Positions 1-6,470 of a stretch of 7,001 nucleotides of DNA are shown piece by piece. How positions within the stretch are numbered: the stretch's first letter is position 1; each line of letters begins with the position of its first letter. A program made the position numbers and the translations under genes. The notes below the pieces were generated by a model. That model did not search any database. It was not told the origin of the DNA and saw nothing but the letters and a program-made list of their open reading frames with translations. Origin of the DNA: an uncultured Propioniciclava sp. (GTDB taxonomy: Bacteria; Actinomycetota; Actinomycetes; Propionibacteriales; Propionibacteriaceae); contig CALMPQ010000110.1 in NCBI GenBank assembly GCA_937872005.1, positions 1 to 7,001 on the forward strand, given 5' to 3'.

Positions 1-19
1 GACCCAACGCAGGGGCACG

Positions 20-32
20 CGTACCTGGTACG
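20..32. repeat. 13-bp palindrome downstream of the acyl-CoA ligase gene
   Basis: The sequence CGTACC-T-GGTACG is a perfect inverted repeat with a one-base centre. It lies 8 bases past the stop codon of the minus-strand ligase. As RNA it could form only a 5-bp stem with a 3-base loop, and no U-tract follows on the minus strand, so it is a poor terminator. The other bases of 1-39 show no gene or recognisable signal, and the window edge cuts off the context. Its role is unknown and it may be chance. Confidence 0.25.
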
Positions 33-39
33 GCTCCAC

Positions 40-1854
40 TCAGTCCTCGTCCTCAGCGTCGTAGAGGGACTCGACGAGGTCGGCGTACCGCTTCGCGATC
101 GCGCTGCGGCGCAGCTTCATGTTCGCCGTGACGCCGCCCTCCTCGACCGTGAGTTCGTGGTCGAGCACGGCGTACCGCTTGACCGTCTCCCAGCGCTCGA
201 GCTTGGCGTTGGCCCGCTCGAGGAACCGGTCGATCGACTGCCGGAACTCGGGCAGCTGCGTCAGCTCGGCGTAGCTCATGCCCTCCTTGCCGTGGCGCTG
301 GGCCCAGCTCTCCATCGCACCGGGGTCGATGGTGAACAGCGCCGAGATGTACTTCTTGCCATCGCCCACCGCGACCGCCTGCGACACGTAGGGGATGTTG
401 GCCGCCATCGCACCCTCGACCTTCTGCGGGGCGACGAACTTGCCACCCGAGGTCTTCATCAGGTCCTTCTTGCGGTCGGTGATGCGCAGGTAACCGTCGG
501 CGTCCAGCTCACCGATGTCGCCGGTGTGGTACCACCCGTCGACCAGGACCTCGGCGGTCTGCTCGGGGTTCTTGTGGTAACCGCGCATAATGCCGGGGCC
601 CTTGATCAGCACCTCACCGTCCTCGGCGATGCGGATCTCGGTGCCGGGCAGGGCGGGGCCGACCGTGCCGAAGCGCGGGGTCCGGGGCACGTTGACCGTG
701 GCGACGGCCGAGGTCTCGGTCGAGCCGTACCCCTCGACGATCACGATGCCGGCCGAGTAGAACCATTCCTGCACCTGCGAGCTGAGCTTGGCCGCGCCCG
801 AGATCATGAAGTCGATCTCACCGCCGAGGCGCTCCTGCAGCTTGCTGAAGACGAGCTTGTTGGCGATGGCGTACTTGACGCCGAGCGCGCCGGGCAGCTT
901 CTCGCCCTTGAGGCGGTAGGGGTTCGACTCGCGCCCCACCGCGAACGCCCAGCGGGCGATCTGGCCCTTCACCCCGCCGGCCGACTTGGCCTTCACCGCG
1001 TTGCGGACCTTCTCGAAGATGCGCGGCGCGCCACACATGAAGGTGGGGTGCGTGACCCCGAGCCCGTCCACGATCTTGTCGAGGCGCCCGTCGACCACCG
1101 ACGCGAAGCCGACCTGCAGCTGGATCATCATGACGGCCTTGCCGAACACGTGGCTCAGGGGCAGCCAGAAGTACTGGAGCGAGTCGGGCCCGATGATGTT
1201 GAGGCTGTCGATGGCCACACCCTCATAGGTCCAGTTGGAGTGGGTCAGCTCGACGCCCTTGGGCAGGCCCGTGGTGCCGGAGGTGTAGATGAGGGTGGCC
1301 AGCGTGCCGGGGTTCGTCGCCGCCACCGCGTCGTCCATGGCCGAGGGGTTCTCGGCCAGCAGGGCGCGCCCCTTCTCCCGCAGCTGCTCCTTGCTGATCG
1401 TGCCCTCAGCGGAGCCGTCCAGCAGGATCACCTCGCGGACCTGGTCCCCCGGCACGAGCTCGCGCAGCTTCTCGAGCTGCTCGGTGTTCTCGGCGACGAA
1501 GTACTTGCTGGCGGAGTGGGTGATGATGTGGGCGAACTCGGGCCCGGTGGTGTTGGGGTACACGGTCGTCGTCGCCCCACCGGCGCAGTTGATGGCGAGG
1601 TCCAGCAGCACCCACTCGTAACGGGTGCTGGAGGCGATCGCGACGCGCTCCTCCTGCTGCAGGCCGAGCGCGAGCAGGCCTGCCCCGATCTCCCACACCA
1701 CCTGGCGCATCTGCGCCCACGTGAGGCTCACCCAGTTCTCGTTGGCATCCGGGTAGCGCATGGCCTCGTTGTCGGGCGTGGCGGCCACGCGCCCGTTGAA
1801 CATCGCCCCCACGGTCGGCGGCCGGTTGTCCAGCAGAGTCTGGATGTCGGTCAT
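40..1854 (-). CDS. Long-chain fatty acid--CoA ligase (AMP-forming, FadD15-like)
   Basis: This 604-residue enzyme of the ANL (adenylate-forming) superfamily should activate fatty acids to acyl-CoA through an acyl-AMP intermediate, feeding beta-oxidation or lipid synthesis, in the cytosol or at the membrane face. Visible motifs in order are the phosphate-binding loop YTSGTTGLPKG at residues 190-200, the adenine/Mg motif GYGSTETS at 375-382, WYHTGD at 441-446, the hinge region DRKKD at 460-464, and a C-terminal TANMKLRR in which K580 is the likely catalytic lysine. Length and motif spacing fit the long-chain group typified by mycobacterial FadD15 (from memory). The tail is acidic (DAEDED). I chose the ATG at 1854 because an AAGGA ribosome site lies 6 bases upstream; the frame stays open to 2286, but that part is antisense to marR and not ligase-like. 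It is divergent from marR. Acyl chain length cannot be read from the sequence. Confidence 0.95.
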   Translation of the reverse strand: MTDIQTLLDNRPPTVGAMFNGRVAATPDNEAMRYPDANENWVSLTWAQMRQVVWEIGAGLLALGLQQEERVAIASSTRYEWVLLDLAINCAGGATTTVYPNTTGPEFAHIITHSASKYFVAENTEQLEKLRELVPGDQVREVILLDGSAEGTISKEQLREKGRALLAENPSAMDDAVAATNPGTLATLIYTSGTTGLPKGVELTHSNWTYEGVAIDSLNIIGPDSLQYFWLPLSHVFGKAVMMIQLQVGFASVVDGRLDKIVDGLGVTHPTFMCGAPRIFEKVRNAVKAKSAGGVKGQIARWAFAVGRESNPYRLKGEKLPGALGVKYAIANKLVFSKLQERLGGEIDFMISGAAKLSSQVQEWFYSAGIVIVEGYGSTETSAVATVNVPRTPRFGTVGPALPGTEIRIAEDGEVLIKGPGIMRGYHKNPEQTAEVLVDGWYHTGDIGELDADGYLRITDRKKDLMKTSGGKFVAPQKVEGAMAANIPYVSQAVAVGDGKKYISALFTIDPGAMESWAQRHGKEGMSYAELTQLPEFRQSIDRFLERANAKLERWETVKRYAVLDHELTVEEGGVTANMKLRRSAIAKRYADLVESLYDAEDED

Positions 1855-1860
1855 CGTCGG

Positions 1861-1865
1861 TCCTT
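1861..1865 (-). promoter_or_regulatory. Ribosome binding site of the acyl-CoA ligase
   Basis: On the minus strand AAGGA ends 6 bases before the ATG at 1854. This fixes that ATG as the start over the longer open frame that runs back into marR. It is the only clear Shine-Dalgarno sequence at proper spacing in the window. Confidence 0.7.
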
Positions 1866-1907
1866 GTCCCAGGCGTGGCCCGGCGCCCACCTGTACTGGT
1901 TCGTTGC

Positions 1908-1936
1908 AGTGTAGAGGGACGATGCCGACGATTGAA
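1908..1936 (-). promoter_or_regulatory. Candidate promoter of the acyl-CoA ligase
   Basis: Reading the minus strand, TTCAAT (1936-1931) and TACACT (1913-1908) are separated by 17 bases. The -10 matches TATAAT at four of six bases; the -35 matches TTGACA at three of six, which is weak. The predicted transcript would start near 1901 and have a leader of about 45 bases containing the AAGGA ribosome site. The -35 overlaps the TTGA-N4-TCAA repeat, so a regulator bound there could block it. This is inferred from the sequence alone. Confidence 0.35.
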
Positions 1937-1943
1937 CCGTCAA
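1932..1943. promoter_or_regulatory. Candidate operator (TTGA-N4-TCAA inverted repeat)
   Basis: TTGA-ACCG-TCAA is an inverted repeat with 4-bp arms and a 4-base spacer. It lies between the candidate -10 boxes of the two divergent promoters and overlaps the candidate -35 of the ligase. MarR-family dimers commonly bind short AT-richer inverted repeats next to their own gene, and this is among the few AT-rich stretches here. The arms are short and the flanks do not extend the symmetry, so chance is a real alternative. Confidence 0.35.
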
Positions 1944-1950
1944 ACCCCGT

Positions 1951-1956
1951 TATGAT
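1951..1956 (+). promoter_or_regulatory. -10 element (TATGAT) of marR, probably giving a leaderless mRNA
   Basis: TATGAT matches the TAnnnT form of actinobacterial sigma-A -10 boxes and has five of the six TATAAT bases. Seven bases (GGAGAAC) separate it from the ATG at 1964, which puts the expected transcription start at or next to that A. This spacing is the usual arrangement of leaderless transcripts, which are common in actinobacteria. No convincing -35 lies 16-18 bases upstream; TTGAAC at 1932-1937 is only 13 bases away. The alternative reading is that GGAG at 1957-1960 is a ribosome site, but its spacing of 3 bases is too short. Confidence 0.5.
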
Positions 1957-1963
1957 GGAGAAC

Positions 1964-2422
1964 ATGTCCACCACCGCTGCGGCCCGCTGGCTCACCGCCG
2001 ACCAGCAGAAGGTCTGGCGGGCCTGGCTCGACGGGGTGGCCCGCATCGACGCCCACCTCGACTCGGTGCTCCGCCCCTTCGGGCTCGACCTGGGCGAGTA
2101 CGAGATCCTGGTCCGCCTCTCCGAAGCCCCCGACCGGCAGATGCGGATGAGCGACCTCGCCGAGGCCGCCCGCCAGTCGCGTTCGCGGCTCACCCACACG
2201 GTCGCCCGGATGGAGAAGAAGCACCTCCTCACGCGGGTCCCCTGCCCCGACGACCGGCGTGGCGTGATCGCGATCCTCACCGACACGGGCTACGACCTCC
2301 TCGAGACAGCCGCCCCCACCCACGTCGAGTCGGTCCGCGAGGTGCTCGTCGACGTCATCGACCCCGGCGACTTCGAGGCACTGGGACGTGCGATGGCCGC
2401 CGTCAACAAGGTGGCAGACTGA
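1964..2422 (+). CDS. MarR-family winged helix-turn-helix regulator
   Basis: This 152-residue cytosolic protein has the usual MarR length and layout. An N-terminal dimerisation helix (about 12-38) is followed by the FGLDLGEYEILVRLSEAP stretch (39-56), a helix-turn-helix at about 61-88 with recognition helix QSRSRLTHTVARME (71-84), the wing with the family signature DDRRG at 96-100, LTDTG at 105-109, and a C-terminal dimerisation helix. One cysteine (C94) sits just before the wing. MarR proteins usually repress their own and neighbouring genes and are released by small ligands, often phenolic or acyl compounds; the ligand here is unknown. I chose the ATG at 1964 from the -10 spacing; in-frame ATGs at 1952 and 1955 lie inside the -10 box and lack a ribosome site. 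It heads the plus-strand gene run and is divergent from the acyl-CoA ligase, so both are plausible targets. Confidence 0.9.
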   Translation: MSTTAAARWLTADQQKVWRAWLDGVARIDAHLDSVLRPFGLDLGEYEILVRLSEAPDRQMRMSDLAEAARQSRSRLTHTVARMEKKHLLTRVPCPDDRRGVIAILTDTGYDLLETAAPTHVESVREVLVDVIDPGDFEALGRAMAAVNKVAD

Positions 2423-2427
2423 CCCGG

Positions 2428-5214
2428 GTGACCACCGTCGCCGCCGACACCATCCCGGGCCTGGACGACAGCACCCTCACGCGGGCTCTGTACTCCACCG
2501 ACGCCTCCCTCTACCGCGTGGTCCCGCAGGGGGTCGCCCACCCCCGGTCGGTCGGTGAGCTCGAAGCCGTGCTGGACGCCGCCCGCGCGGCCGGGGTGCC
2601 CCTCACCACCCGCGGCGCAGGGACCTCCTGCGCCGGCAACGCCGTCGGCCCCGGCGTCGTGGTCGACGTCGCACGCCACCTCACGACGATCCACGCGATC
2701 GACGCCGACACCCGCACGGCGGTCGTCGACCCCGGCGTCGTCCAGGACGTCCTGAGCCGCGAGGCGCAGCGCGTCGGCCTGCGCTACGGCCCCGACCCGT
2801 CGACGTTCTCCCGCTGCACCATCGGCGGCATGATCGGCAACAACGCCTGCGGGCCTCGGGCCCTGGGCTATGGGCGGTCCTCCGACAACGTCGTCGCCCT
2901 CGAGGTCGTCACGGGCACCGGAGAGCGTCTCTCGCTCGACAGCCGGGCCGACCTCACGGCGTCCGACTCACCGACCCTGACGGCACTGCATGACCTCGTG
3001 ATGGCGAACCTGGGCACCATCCGCACCCAGTTCGGCACGTTTTCCCGCCAGGTGTCGGGCTACTCGCTGGAGTGGCTGCTGCCCGAGAACGGCTTCGACG
3101 TCGCCAAGTTCCTCTCCGGGAGCGAGGGCACGCTGGCGGTCATCACCCGGGCCACGGTCCGCCTCGTTGCGGACGCCCCGCACAAGGTCATGGTCGCCCT
3201 CGGCTACCCGTCGATGCCCGAGGCGGCCGACGCGATGCCGGCGATCCTGCCGTTCTCCCCCACCGCCGTCGAGGGCATGGACGCCCGCATCGTCGACGTC
3301 GTGCGCCGCACCTTCGGGGACGCCGCCGTACCGGCCCTGCCCGCGGGCGAGGGCTGGGTGTTCGTCGAACTCGTTTCGGACGACGCCGGCTCCCTGCGCG
3401 TCCGGGCCGACGAACTCGTCGCGGCGTCCGGCTGCCTCGAAGGCTGGGTGGTGACCGACCCGGCCATCACGGCGTCCCTGTGGAAGATCCGGTCGGACGG
3501 CGCCGGGCTGGCAGGCGTCAGTCTCGACCGGCCCGCCCACGCGGGCTGGGAGGACGCCGCCGTGCCGCCCGCGAAGCTCGGCGACTACCTGCGCGACTTC
3601 GACGCGCTGCTGCGCAAGCACGACCTGCACGGACTCCCCTATGGCCACTTCGGCGAGGGCTGCGTGCACTGCCGCATCGACTTCCCGCTCACCCAGGTCG
3701 CCGACGGTCCCGCCCGCTACCGGGCGTTCATCGAGGAGGCGGCCGACCTCGCGGCGTCCTACGGCGGGTCGATGTCGGGCGAGCACGGCGATGGGCGGGC
3801 CCGGTCCGAGCTGCTGCCCCGGATGTACTCCCCCGAGGCGCTCGACCTGTTCGCCCAGGTCAAGGCCATCTTCGACCCCGAGAACCTGCTCAACCCCGGC
3901 GTCCTGGTCGACCCGGTGCCGATTGACGCCGACCTGCGCGCCCCGCAGATGCGGCGCTCGCCGCTGTTCCGCACCCACCGGCAGTTCGTCGACGACGTGC
4001 ACCGCTGCACCGGCGTCGGCAAGTGCGTGGCCTCGACCGGTTCCAACGTGATGTGCCCCAGCTGGCAGGCCACCCGCGAGGAGAAGGACTCCACCCGCGG
4101 CCGCGCCCGCATCCTGCAGGAGATGGTCAACGGCACCCTGGTCACCGACGGCTGGCGCTCGGCCGAGGTGCACGAGGCCCTCGACCTGTGCCTCTCCTGC
4201 AAGGGCTGCTCGCGGGACTGCCCCACCGGCACCGACATGGCCGCCTACAAGTCGCGGGTGCAGTACGAGGCCTTCAAGGGGCGAGTCCGGCCCCGCGACC
4301 ACTACACGATGGGTCTGCTGCCGATGTGGGGGCGCCTGGTCTCCAGCAACCCCGTGCTGCCACGCCTGATGAACCTCGTCATGCAGACCCCCGGCATCAA
4401 CAACGTGCTCAAGCTCGTCGCCGGCATCGACCAGCACCGCGGCATGCCCCGTTTCGCGGCCGGCTCGAACCGCGCCGCCGTGCGCCGCACCACCCGCGGG
4501 CAGAGGGGAACGAAGGGCGAGGTCGTGCTCTGGGTGGACTCGTTCAGCGATGCCTTCGAGGGCGACCACGTCGTCGCGACCGCCGCCGTGCTCATCGACC
4601 ACGGGTGGACGCCCCGCCTGCTCGAGCGCAAGGCCTGCTGCGGCCTGACCTGGATCACCACGGGCCAGCTCGACGGTGCGGTCAAGGAACTGCGCAACGC
4701 CACCGACGTGCTGCACGAGTACGTGGCGCGGGGAGTGAAGATCGTCGGCACCGAGCCGAGTTGCTTGGCCGTGTGGCGCTCCGACGCCCTCGAGCTGCTG
4801 CACGACGACCCGCGCGTGGCCGAGGTCGCGTCGCACGTCCGCACGCTGGCGGAGCTCCTCGCCGAGGACGCCGACTTCACCATGCCCGACCTCACCGGCC
4901 ACACGGTGGTCGCGCAGCCGCACTGCCACGAGGCGTCCGTGATGGGCTGGGCCGCCGAGGCCCAGTTGCTGGCCTCGTCGGGCGCGACCATCGTCCGTGT
5001 CGCCGGCTGCTGCGGGCTGGCCGGCAACCACGGGATGATCGCCGGACACTACGACTTCTCGGTGAAGGTGTTCGAGACCAACCTCGGCCCCGCGCTGGAG
5101 GCCGCGCCCGACGCGATCGTGCTCGCCGACGGGTTCTCCTGCCGCACCCAGCTGCAGGATCTGCAGAACCGCCAGGCCCTCACCTTCGCCGAGTTGCTGG
5201 TCGCGCATGCCTGA
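2428..5214 (+). CDS. FAD-binding and (Fe-S)-binding oxidoreductase, D-2-hydroxyacid dehydrogenase-like (GlcD-GlcF fusion)
   Basis: This 928-residue protein joins a GlcD-type flavin half to a GlcF-type iron-sulfur half. The FAD-binding PCMH fold spans about 34-250, with RGAGTSCAGN (62-71), IGGMIGNNACG (132-142) and GSEGTLAVIT (231-240). The FAD-oxidase C-terminal domain runs to about 495, with the metal/substrate histidines H407 and H414, and SGEHGDGRAR (450-459). Cysteines C527, C533 and C543-P, then C588, C591, C594 and C598-P, form two ferredoxin-like cluster sites. Two CCG domains follow (CC 737-738 with C779; HCHE 832-835, CC 861-862, GFSC 902-905). The family oxidises D-lactate, glycolate or D-2-hydroxyglutarate (YdiJ-type) and reduces quinone at the membrane; the substrate cannot be chosen here. 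No transmembrane segment or signal peptide is visible. The start is GTG, 5 bases after the marR stop, with only a weak upstream AAGGTGG, so coupling to marR is likely. All expected cysteines appear intact. Confidence 0.92.
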   Translation: MTTVAADTIPGLDDSTLTRALYSTDASLYRVVPQGVAHPRSVGELEAVLDAARAAGVPLTTRGAGTSCAGNAVGPGVVVDVARHLTTIHAIDADTRTAVVDPGVVQDVLSREAQRVGLRYGPDPSTFSRCTIGGMIGNNACGPRALGYGRSSDNVVALEVVTGTGERLSLDSRADLTASDSPTLTALHDLVMANLGTIRTQFGTFSRQVSGYSLEWLLPENGFDVAKFLSGSEGTLAVITRATVRLVADAPHKVMVALGYPSMPEAADAMPAILPFSPTAVEGMDARIVDVVRRTFGDAAVPALPAGEGWVFVELVSDDAGSLRVRADELVAASGCLEGWVVTDPAITASLWKIRSDGAGLAGVSLDRPAHAGWEDAAVPPAKLGDYLRDFDALLRKHDLHGLPYGHFGEGCVHCRIDFPLTQVADGPARYRAFIEEAADLAASYGGSMSGEHGDGRARSELLPRMYSPEALDLFAQVKAIFDPENLLNPGVLVDPVPIDADLRAPQMRRSPLFRTHRQFVDDVHRCTGVGKCVASTGSNVMCPSWQATREEKDSTRGRARILQEMVNGTLVTDGWRSAEVHEALDLCLSCKGCSRDCPTGTDMAAYKSRVQYEAFKGRVRPRDHYTMGLLPMWGRLVSSNPVLPRLMNLVMQTPGINNVLKLVAGIDQHRGMPRFAAGSNRAAVRRTTRGQRGTKGEVVLWVDSFSDAFEGDHVVATAAVLIDHGWTPRLLERKACCGLTWITTGQLDGAVKELRNATDVLHEYVARGVKIVGTEPSCLAVWRSDALELLHDDPRVAEVASHVRTLAELLAEDADFTMPDLTGHTVVAQPHCHEASVMGWAAEAQLLASSGATIVRVAGCCGLAGNHGMIAGHYDFSVKVFETNLGPALEAAPDAIVLADGFSCRTQLQDLQNRQALTFAELLVAHA

Positions 5215-5761
5215 CGCGCCCCACCTGCACGCCGACGCCGTCGCCACCCTGACCAGCTGGGACGCCCCCACCCCCGGCCAGGCGGCGCTGGCGCAGGCCT
5301 ACCTGGCGTTCCTGGCCGCTCGGTCCGACGCGTGTGCCCGGTCATGCACGCCCGGACACCTCACGGCCTCGGCGATCGTCTTCGACCACAACCTGGCCCA
5401 CGTCGCGCTGGTGCTGCACCGCATCGTCGGCGCGTGGCTGCAGCCGGGTGGCCACAGCGAGGCCACCGACGCGTCGCTGGTGGCGGCGGCCCAGCGCGAG
5501 GTGCGCGAGGAGCTCGGTCTGGCCGTCGACCTCGACCCCTCCCCCGTCATGCTCGACTGCCACCCGATCACGTGCCGCGGCTTCACGCAGCTGACCCGGC
5601 ACCTCGACGTCCGGTTCGTCGGCCGCGCCGAACCCGGCGCCGAGCTCACCCTGTCGGAGGAATCGCACCACGTGCGCTGGTGGCCGGTGGCCGACCTGCC
5701 GAACGGGGTGTTCGACGAGGTGCGCGACCTCGTCGCCCTCGGGCGGGCGCGCCTCGCGTGA
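5207..5761 (+). CDS. Nudix hydrolase
   Basis: This 184-residue cytosolic protein should hydrolyse a nucleoside-diphosphate-linked or other pyrophosphate compound using Mg2+. The Nudix box lies at about 81-105. It begins GGHSEATDAS (81-90) and ends REVREELGL (97-105), with metal-ligand glutamates E98, E101 and E102. Compared with the consensus GX5EX7REUXEEXGU, the box has one extra residue between the glycines and the arginine, and the first glutamate is not at its usual place (D88 or E85 could substitute). About 50 residues precede the Nudix core, giving a length somewhat above a minimal MutT-type enzyme. The HHVRWWPVADLP stretch (154-165) is a typical Nudix C-terminal strand. Its ATG overlaps the end of the dehydrogenase gene by 8 bases and no strong ribosome site is seen, so translation probably depends on termination-reinitiation. 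The substrate is unknown; a housekeeping or MutT role should not be assumed. Confidence 0.9.
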   Translation: MPDAPHLHADAVATLTSWDAPTPGQAALAQAYLAFLAARSDACARSCTPGHLTASAIVFDHNLAHVALVLHRIVGAWLQPGGHSEATDASLVAAAQREVREELGLAVDLDPSPVMLDCHPITCRGFTQLTRHLDVRFVGRAEPGAELTLSEESHHVRWWPVADLPNGVFDEVRDLVALGRARLA

Positions 5762-6447
5762 ACGCCTTCCTGCACCGCTACCGCCTCGACGCCTCCGCGC
5801 CGAGCAAGCGGAGCTACGCCCGGGACCTGTTCGTCCGCGGCCTGCTGCCCGCCCTGGTCCTGCTCGCCGTGGCCTTCGTGGTCGGCGAGTACGTGCTGCC
5901 CTTCGGGGGCCTCAAGAATGAGGCCGCCCTCAACCAGTCCCTCCAGGCCACCCGGACGCCGGCCCTCGACCTCGCTGCCTCCGTGGTCTCGCACGCGGCT
6001 GGGGTGGTCGGCGCGCCGGTGACGGCGCTCATCGCGTTCTGGGTGCTGCGGCGGCGCACCGGCCAGTGGTGGCTGGCGCTGGTGCCGCTCGTCTCGGTCG
6101 CCCTGGAGGCGTTGGTCTACCAGAGCGCCGCGCTGCTCGTCGGTCGGGCTCGTCCCGAGGGCGTCGAGCAGATGGACTTCGGCCTGCCCGACGCGAGCTT
6201 CCCGAGCGGCCACGTCGGCGCCTCCGTCTGCCTCATGCTCAGCTTCGCGCTGCTCACCTGGTCCTCGGACGCCCCCCGCGCAGCCAGGCTGGGCGTGGGG
6301 TTGGCGCTGGTGGCGTGGCCACTGCTGGTCGGGGCGTCCCGGCTCTACCTGGGCATGCACCACCTGAGCGATGCGCTCGGCGGGGCCGTGATCGGCGCGG
6401 TCGCCGCGCTCATCGGGTGGTGGACCCTGCGACGGCGCGGGGGCTGA
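5758..6447 (+). CDS. PAP2-superfamily membrane phosphatase
   Basis: This 229-residue integral membrane protein belongs to the type 2 phosphatidic acid phosphatase superfamily, which removes phosphate from lipid phosphates such as phosphatidic acid or undecaprenyl pyrophosphate at the outer membrane face. About six hydrophobic segments are visible (near 27-46, 82-97, 105-127, 153-168, 180-193 and 206-222). The active-site motifs are C1 GRARP (129-133), C2 PSGH (149-152) and C3 SR-x5-H-x3-D (S194, R195, H201, D205). The conserved C1 lysine expected at position 125 is alanine, while the Arg, both His and the Asp remain. I chose the GTG at 5758 because it overlaps the Nudix stop as GTGA and gives a family-sized protein with a short basic N-terminus; the open frame continues back to 5332, but that part is antiregister to Nudix and composition-biased. 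It is last in the operon. The substrate is unknown. Confidence 0.88.
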   Translation: MNAFLHRYRLDASAPSKRSYARDLFVRGLLPALVLLAVAFVVGEYVLPFGGLKNEAALNQSLQATRTPALDLAASVVSHAAGVVGAPVTALIAFWVLRRRTGQWWLALVPLVSVALEALVYQSAALLVGRARPEGVEQMDFGLPDASFPSGHVGASVCLMLSFALLTWSSDAPRAARLGVGLALVAWPLLVGASRLYLGMHHLSDALGGAVIGAVAALIGWWTLRRRGG

Positions 6448-6470
6448 CCGCTCAGCGGTTCGCGGTCAGC
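6443..6470. terminator. Convergent hairpin, possible bidirectional terminator
   Basis: GCTGACCGC (6443-6451) and GCGGTCAGC (6462-6470) are perfect 9-bp inverted arms around a 10-base loop. The left arm contains the PAP2 stop codon, and the loop starts with the stop codon of the opposite-strand membrane protein. An inner CCGCT-C-AGCGG repeat could form a competing fold. No U-tract follows on either strand, so if it terminates transcription it does so without the classic intrinsic tail, as many actinobacterial terminators are thought to do. Its place between convergent genes separated by 4 bases supports this role. Confidence 0.5.

Noticed and set aside
20..32. Palindrome CGTACC-T-GGTACG as terminator of the acyl-CoA ligase
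   Set aside because: The RNA stem would be only 5 bp with a 3-base loop and no U-tract; it is kept as a low-confidence repeat only.
157..1914. Long open frame on the plus strand (585 codons) opposite the acyl-CoA ligase gene
   Set aside because: Its translation is His/Arg/Gly/Asp-rich with no recognisable domain, typical of the antisense frame of a high-GC gene, whereas the minus strand encodes a full set of ligase motifs.
1932..1956. TTGAAC as the -35 for TATGAT in front of marR
   Set aside because: The spacer is only 13 bases, below the 16-18 needed, so I treat TTGAAC as part of a possible operator instead.
1855..2286. N-terminal extension of the acyl-CoA ligase frame back to 2286
   Set aside because: The extra residues are antisense to marR and Arg/Ser-rich. 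The ATG at 1854 has a well-placed ribosome site and gives the normal family length.
4023..5252. Second plus-strand frame (409 codons) inside the dehydrogenase gene
   Set aside because: The predicted protein is Arg/Gly/Pro-rich with no domain, while the overlapping frame carries the Fe-S cluster and CCG motifs.
2968..5271. Long open frame on the minus strand (767 codons) opposite the dehydrogenase
   Set aside because: Low-complexity composition and no domain; it mirrors the third-position GC bias of the real gene on the plus strand.
5332..5757. Upstream extension of the PAP2 frame into the Nudix gene
   Set aside because: The extension overlaps Nudix coding sequence in another frame, is Arg/Pro-rich, and the GTG at 5758 gives a family-sized protein with the usual GTGA overlap.
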